A DNA stretch of 64,000 nucleotides from positions 56,846,492 to 56,910,491 of the forward strand of contig NC_052136.2 in assembly GCF_016086655.4 (NCBI RefSeq), written 5' to 3'. This document shows, piece by piece, positions 59,416-64,000 of the stretch (its first letter is position 1; every line of letters starts with the position of its first letter). Made by a program: the position numbers and the translations under genes. The notes beneath the pieces are model-generated. The model ran no database searches. It was not told the origin of the DNA and saw only the letters and a program-made list of their open reading frames with translations. The stretch comes from Lepeophtheirus salmonis (taxonomy: Eukaryota > Arthropoda > Copepoda > Siphonostomatoida > Caligidae).

Positions 59416-59775
59416 ATGAGCGAGCAACAAGCAAAAAGGCAACGCATATCAGATCTCCTGAATGCTGGAGTTGATGTGATGAAGATTACGGACATTGCTT
59501 AAGTGTTCTAGAAGCCTGGTTTTTAAGTCGGCCAAAATGAAAAAAAAAAAAAAAATGGAGAAGACCTCTCCAGAATGTCTGGAAGTTGAAGGAATAATTT
59601 AAAGAGGGGTACGAAGTTGATGTTAATTTTGGAGAAGAATATCAAGGTGGATCCCCCTCTACATATAAAAAGCTGTTTTGTTATAAGCTTGTGTATGACG
59701 TAGCCGAAGGCTTCATTTTAAGAAGTTTAGTAAAACAAATTTCTTTAGAGAAGTCATAGAATCTTAAATGAAATG
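59416..59775 (+). pseudogene. Mariner-type transposase N-terminal fragment
   Basis: From the ATG at 59416: MSEQQAKRQRISDLLNAGVD, VMKITDIA, then stop; in the following frames KCSRSLVFKVAKMK-like, GEDLSRMSGS-like and FKEGYEVDVNFGEEYQGGSP segments continue. This is the first helix-turn-helix of a lineage beginning MSEQxAKRQRI. An A16 run at 59537-59552 shifts the frame, probably by slippage. The catalytic domain is absent. Confidence 0.8.
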
Positions 59776-59779
59776 TGGA

Positions 59780-62740
59780 GTGTCTTCCAAAAGTTATGGG
59801 TTCATATATCCTTTCAGTGCTTGAGATATTGGCTCCGGGAGGAATCTCAATTTATTTACGTAAAATACACACTATAAATTAAAAATAATATTAAATTATA
59901 GCTTTATGTAGTAGTAGGACTATTTATAAAAAAAAATTTTAGAGAAAATATGAACATAATATTAACTAACTTTATGGATTTTATACCCCTGTAATGAACT
60001 AAATATATATTTTTCCAAGAAAGCAAAATTGCTAATTTTAGATAAAATATGCTTTCCAATAAATTATAATACGAAACAAGATTAACAATTTTTTAGTCGT
60101 TTTGATACTCCTTGTTTATTTGTTTATTAAATATCAATAATATTATTTAAGAATCAACAAAAAAACCTCACTTTTTCTAAAAAGAAACCTATATTTAATA
60201 TTATTATAAACTCTTTTGTTTCTACAAAAAAGATTATTTAACCAATTATAATATTATAACCGTGCTCTCATCTTTATTCTTTCTCTGAATGCACAATTGA
60301 CTGAAAAGGGAGCCAAAAATATCGTTTTCTTTAATTATCATCACTACATAATCAAATAATTTGTCAAATTTGATGGCATGTCATTTTTATTTTTGACTTA
60401 TTTATAAAAAGTTTAAAACTATCTATATAACTATTCAATACTAATGTCTTTATTTTTGAAATTTTTATTTAAATTCTAACTTATTGCAAAAAAAAAAAAC
60501 AATTTTTGTATGCACAAATCTCATGATGCTAATCCAGGATTATGAAGAGGCAATTATAAATCTTTCTATTATTTTCTAAAATGTGTATAGTTTTTAATAT
60601 TTTTTATGCAGGTGACCTCTCAAACCAGGTTATTAAATTTGAACACTGATATGTCTGGTGACACCCTTAAAACAGGTGGCAGTTTAACCTAGTTCAACTG
60701 TATGTGAAAAATCTTTACCAACATAAAAAAATGGAATTATTACAAAATCAATCATTTTTGTCCCAAATATGGAAAGGTGTAACAAATTATTTTAGTTATT
60801 CAGCCGATGTTAGTAAATTAATAAAAGGAAAATGTTTATATAATAAAAACGACTAATTGGATCTGGGTGTGTTGTACAGGGACGGCCCCAGTGCTTGGAG
60901 TCCTCCCCCCCCCGATCTTTGGTGTATATATTATCTTATGCTCTTGGGGTTTAGGTTAGAAAATGTATTTACTCATGGGTTTTTCCTATTAAACCAGGAA
61001 ATAAGAATTAGAGCTTCGTTATTTAAATCACTTATGTTCTAATGCTAGAGAATACAGTAAGGTACTTTATGCTACATACGTGTTTGAAACTCCTTTAAAC
61101 GTGGATGTTTTAACCCAAACCAAACCTATGTTACAACTTCTACAGCCGTGTTGCAAAGGGTAGCAAACTAAATATTAAATTTGTTCATAAAATGTTTGGT
61201 TACATGTTTTGCATATGATAATATCATCTGTGTAGATAAAAATTTTGCCTTTCTTAGTTAAAGAACTGTTGTGGCAGTCAGCCAAATTGTCATAAATCGA
61301 TTCAAATAATTAAAGCAATTATTAAATTGCTTTAATAATTGAATAAAAATATTAATGTAGTTGATTTTGAAGAAAAATCACCATCACACTTGATGAATAA
61401 CCGCTTTGATGAAATTTTTGATAGAAAATTTAAAGATTCTTTAAATTTTCTAGTAGAGCTATGGTATCAAATAAGAAAATATTTAATTTTGATAAAAATG
61501 GAATAATTATAAAGCAATGGGTACTAGATTCTAAATTATCCAAAACCCCAGTATTTCAGCACCATCTATGGTTCCATTAGTTTTAAATAAAAAAGTTGTA
61601 GTTAATAAACTAAATCATGATTTAATAAGAGGAGTAATATATAAATGTTATCAAGAAGGAATAAAGAAACTGAAAGGAAAATACGAATCAATGACGGATA
61701 TAAAATGGAAACTGAGAAGAGTGAAGTTCAGCAGAATATGTAATTATTAAATAAACATAAGAAAATAAATCGTTATATGAATATTCTTGTAACCTTGGGT
61801 TGTTTTTATAATTCTTGGGTTTTATAAAGGTACGTCGAAGGTTCTTTGAAAAGTTCACTAGCAAACCAATGGGATTTTCTGTAAAACTTATTATTTGAAT
61901 GTGATCAATTTACAGATATAAATTGAACTTTAACCCTATACAATAAAATTCAGGTATTGGAAAGCGTGCCAGCTAAAACTCGCATTTATTATTAGTATTT
62001 GAGCCATAGAACGCAGAAAGGATCTTAAAATTTTTTAATTGGAATACGTTTGGTCTTTAGAGCCTTTTTTTAAATCACATTTTATGTGTATGAGTTCAAT
62101 TCAGAGTCATATTTCGATATATAATTATGTAGATGAAAATTAAAACTAATAAGAATTGATAAAAAACGTTCCTGCACTCCAACGATAAATTATTAATTAA
62201 TTAATATGGCCACCAACATGGCGCTGTTTTCTGCTTATTATGGGAAAAATTACACGTCAGTAAGAACCTTCTACGTGTAATACTAAAGTGTAAATACATA
62301 TCAAATATTTATGGCATATAAATGCACGAGTTATGTCTAAATACCTAGATACAAGGAAAAGAAAAAATGGAAATATAACTTAAAACTCCAAGAAGCTATT
62401 AGTTTATAATGTGGTTTTTTTAGTATTCTTCAAAAGAAATTTAAAAGTTTTTTTCCAAGTACCTATTTTATTTTATACAAAGTATCAATTTCAAATTGTA
62501 CTTTATGTCAAAGTTGGCTATGAAAAACATAGAATAGATAATTTCAAAGAAAATATCATGATTGATCCTTTCATGTTCACTATGAAATTTTCAAGAATAT
62601 ATATTTTAAAAAATAATGATAATTTATAAAAATGTATTTTGCTTTTAAAACATATTCCTAATTTTATAAAATATGTATAAAATTATGGAATGGCATTGCA
62701 TTTGTTTATGGTCAATTTTATGGGACCTATTATAACAGTT
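59780..62740. other. No gene recognised; one unnamed repeat inside
   Basis: AT-rich. The repeat at 62050-62125 pairs with 44.2 kb. The interval 61380-61750 contains short frames with fairly regular, Lys/Ile-rich peptides (e.g. FNFDKNGIIIKQWVLDSK) that could be remains of a gene, but nothing is recognisable. Confidence 0.4.
62050..62125 (+). repeat. Unnamed repeat, copy 2
   Basis: Partner of 44205-44285; contains GAGTTCAATTCAGAGTCATA, whose first part is B-box-like. Confidence 0.45.
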
Positions 62741-62743
62741 TAT

Positions 62744-62800
62744 AAGTGCTTCTCAAACTTTTGTATCCCGAGACACATTAATGAGATGTTCAAAACTTTT
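62744..62800 (+). repeat. Possible hAT-type transposon terminus
   Basis: AGTGCTTCTCAAACTTTTGT followed by ATCCCGAGACACAT resembles the ends of hAT-Charlie-like elements (CAGTGGTTCTCAA... then a CCGCGGACC-like block). The other end was not located. Confidence 0.35.
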
Positions 62801-62965
62801 GCTGCATAACTTGTAAAAAATGGTGCATTCTTTTATGTACAAACTAGTGGTAGTACATGGTGTATCTCTGAGTTATTAGGCGCCGATGAACAGACAAACT
62901 TTACTTCATTAATATAGAAACTACCTTTCCAACAAATCCTTAGGGTGAAACTCCATTTTTCAGGC

Positions 62966-63570
62966 GTACCAAGTGATTCATTAAAATCTGAAAACTTTCA
63001 ATTTTAAACTTCAACAAGATATAATTTATTAATTAACAATATAATTTCAACTAAATGATTACTATAAATAGATGTGTGTCTTAGCTCTCTGAATCAATAA
63101 TGTAGCCTCCCTTAGTAGCACTGATGACTTCCAGACGGCGTCGGAAGACCGTGAACCTAGTGGCGTCCCAGTGCCGACTGACAGTCACTTTGAGGATTTC
63201 GACATGCACCCAAAAGGTGTAGTCGAGATGGTTGGCATAAGGGCAGTGGGGAGAGGGGGTCAAAAGAAGTCATTCAAAAGAGTCTTCCCATTTTTTTAAA
63301 AGCTATTTGGACAGTCTGGTGTTAGGCCCAGATATATATTGCCTGGGACCTCATAGACTCGAGGGGATTGCTTTGTTCTGTTTTCTTAACCTAGTGCGGG
63401 CACAGTTTAGTTTTTTGATAGAACATTTCTTCTTTCTAACGTTCCGGACTTGCTGAACGGCGTAGACGGTGGTCCTGGAGATGCTCAACTTCTTGAAGTG
63501 TGCAAATAGAAATTCGTCGAACACGTACTTGTGTCATTTTCTCGACTTGTACCTTTGTGAGAGAGCTCAA
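62966..63570 (-). mobile_element. Internally deleted mariner-type element (copy 4)
   Basis: Minus strand: start VEKMTQVRV, a decayed helix-turn-helix (LQEVEHLQDHRLRRSASPE-like), then after the missing catalytic core the tail RFTVFRRRLEVISATKGGYI. The outer end GTACCAAGTGATTCATTAAA at 62966 and the following CAATTTTAAACTTCAACAAG match the 48-kb copy closely. Same orientation as the 27 and 48-kb copies. Confidence 0.72.
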
Positions 63571-63574
63571 TTTT

Positions 63575-64000
63575 TGTTTTGTTTTGTAAATTATTTTTTA
63601 TGCTTTACTATATCAAACTATGAATTAATTTCAATCACCCAATCTTTATTAATTATTGAATTAGTAAGTGTTTAGATTTCATTCGACAACCCTATATAAC
63701 TTAATATTTATTAAAAACTTTGTGTAAAAAATTTAATATCATCTATTGAAAAGAAAAATTTATTTATTTTGCAAAATATTCTACTGTCTGTTACTCCTGT
63801 TCAAATTTTCGACCTTTAATCTCATATTTTTATAGTACTCACACTATTAAATAACCACTAATCATAATAATAAAGCATAAAACACATTTTTAATGAATTT
63901 TATAATAAATAGCAAATAATTATTCCAGACAATTTTATAAAAATACTTACAATTATAATTAACAAAAAATCTTAACAAATAAAAATATTTGATATATATC
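63575..64000. other. No gene recognised
   Basis: AT-rich; the first ~90 bp still resemble the sequence beyond the 48-kb element (CTATGAATTAATTTCAATCA versus ATATGAATTCATATTTCTAA), so the repeat may extend to about 63670. Confidence 0.4.

Overview
This is A+T-rich (about 70% by eye) eukaryotic DNA. It has very long introns, GT-AG splice sites, many poly-A/T tracts and AT microsatellites, and a dense load of decayed Tc1/mariner transposases. The transposon types and gene structure suggest an arthropod, most likely a parasitic copepod (sea louse, Lepeophtheirus/Caligus-like). That identification is an inference. No bacterial operons, rRNA, CRISPR array or credible functional tRNA were seen.

The one host gene I can support is the 5' half of a STAT transcription factor (JAK-STAT signalling, STAT5-like). 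It is transcribed on the minus strand across the left half of the window. Five coding exons fit together by sequence and splice phase: 33510-33690, 21856-22254, 11378-11467, 10891-11122 and 1408-1502. They encode a novel-looking Pro/Ser/Gly-rich N-terminal extension, the STAT N-domain, a Gly/Asn-rich linker and the start of the coiled-coil domain. The DNA-binding, linker and SH2 exons would lie off the left edge. Introns are 11.3, 10.4, 0.26 and 9.4 kb. Coding exon 2 is one base too long: a run of seven T (minus strand) breaks the frame exactly where six T would keep STAT homology and the downstream splice phase. Upstream of the first coding exon there is a good acceptor site, so a non-coding 5' exon should exist; a GC-richer patch at 34.2-34.45 kb is a weak promoter candidate.

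Everything else recognisable is mobile or repetitive DNA. (1) A nearly complete 1.295-kb mariner-type element (27727-29021) has 31-bp inverted termini and a 368-codon transposase frame broken only by two stops. It is inserted into an older element. (2) A family of internally deleted mariner elements retains only the head and tail of the transposase gene: 21.4, 27.1, 48.3 and 63.0 kb, with a related copy at 36.6 kb. (3) About ten degraded transposase fragments of several lineages lie at 0.1, 16.9, 24.5, 42.5, 46.0, 47.7, 53.0, 54.1, 56.9 and 59.4 kb. (4) A short non-autonomous mariner-like element at 50.0-50.6 kb carries a SINE inside it. (5) A degraded LINE reverse transcriptase lies at 51.9-52.9 kb. 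(6) A tRNA-derived SINE family with A and B boxes has four heads and matching tails. (7) Unnamed repeat families are visible only by comparing parts of the window with each other.

From 34.5 to 64 kb there is no convincing host exon, so this looks like TE-filled intergenic or intronic DNA upstream of STAT. The most noteworthy items are the STAT exon set with its frameshift and N-terminal extension, the deletion-derivative family (one copy about 105 bp from a STAT splice donor), the SINE family, and a 0.4-kb inverted-repeat element at 31 kb enclosing a protein-like 72-codon open frame.
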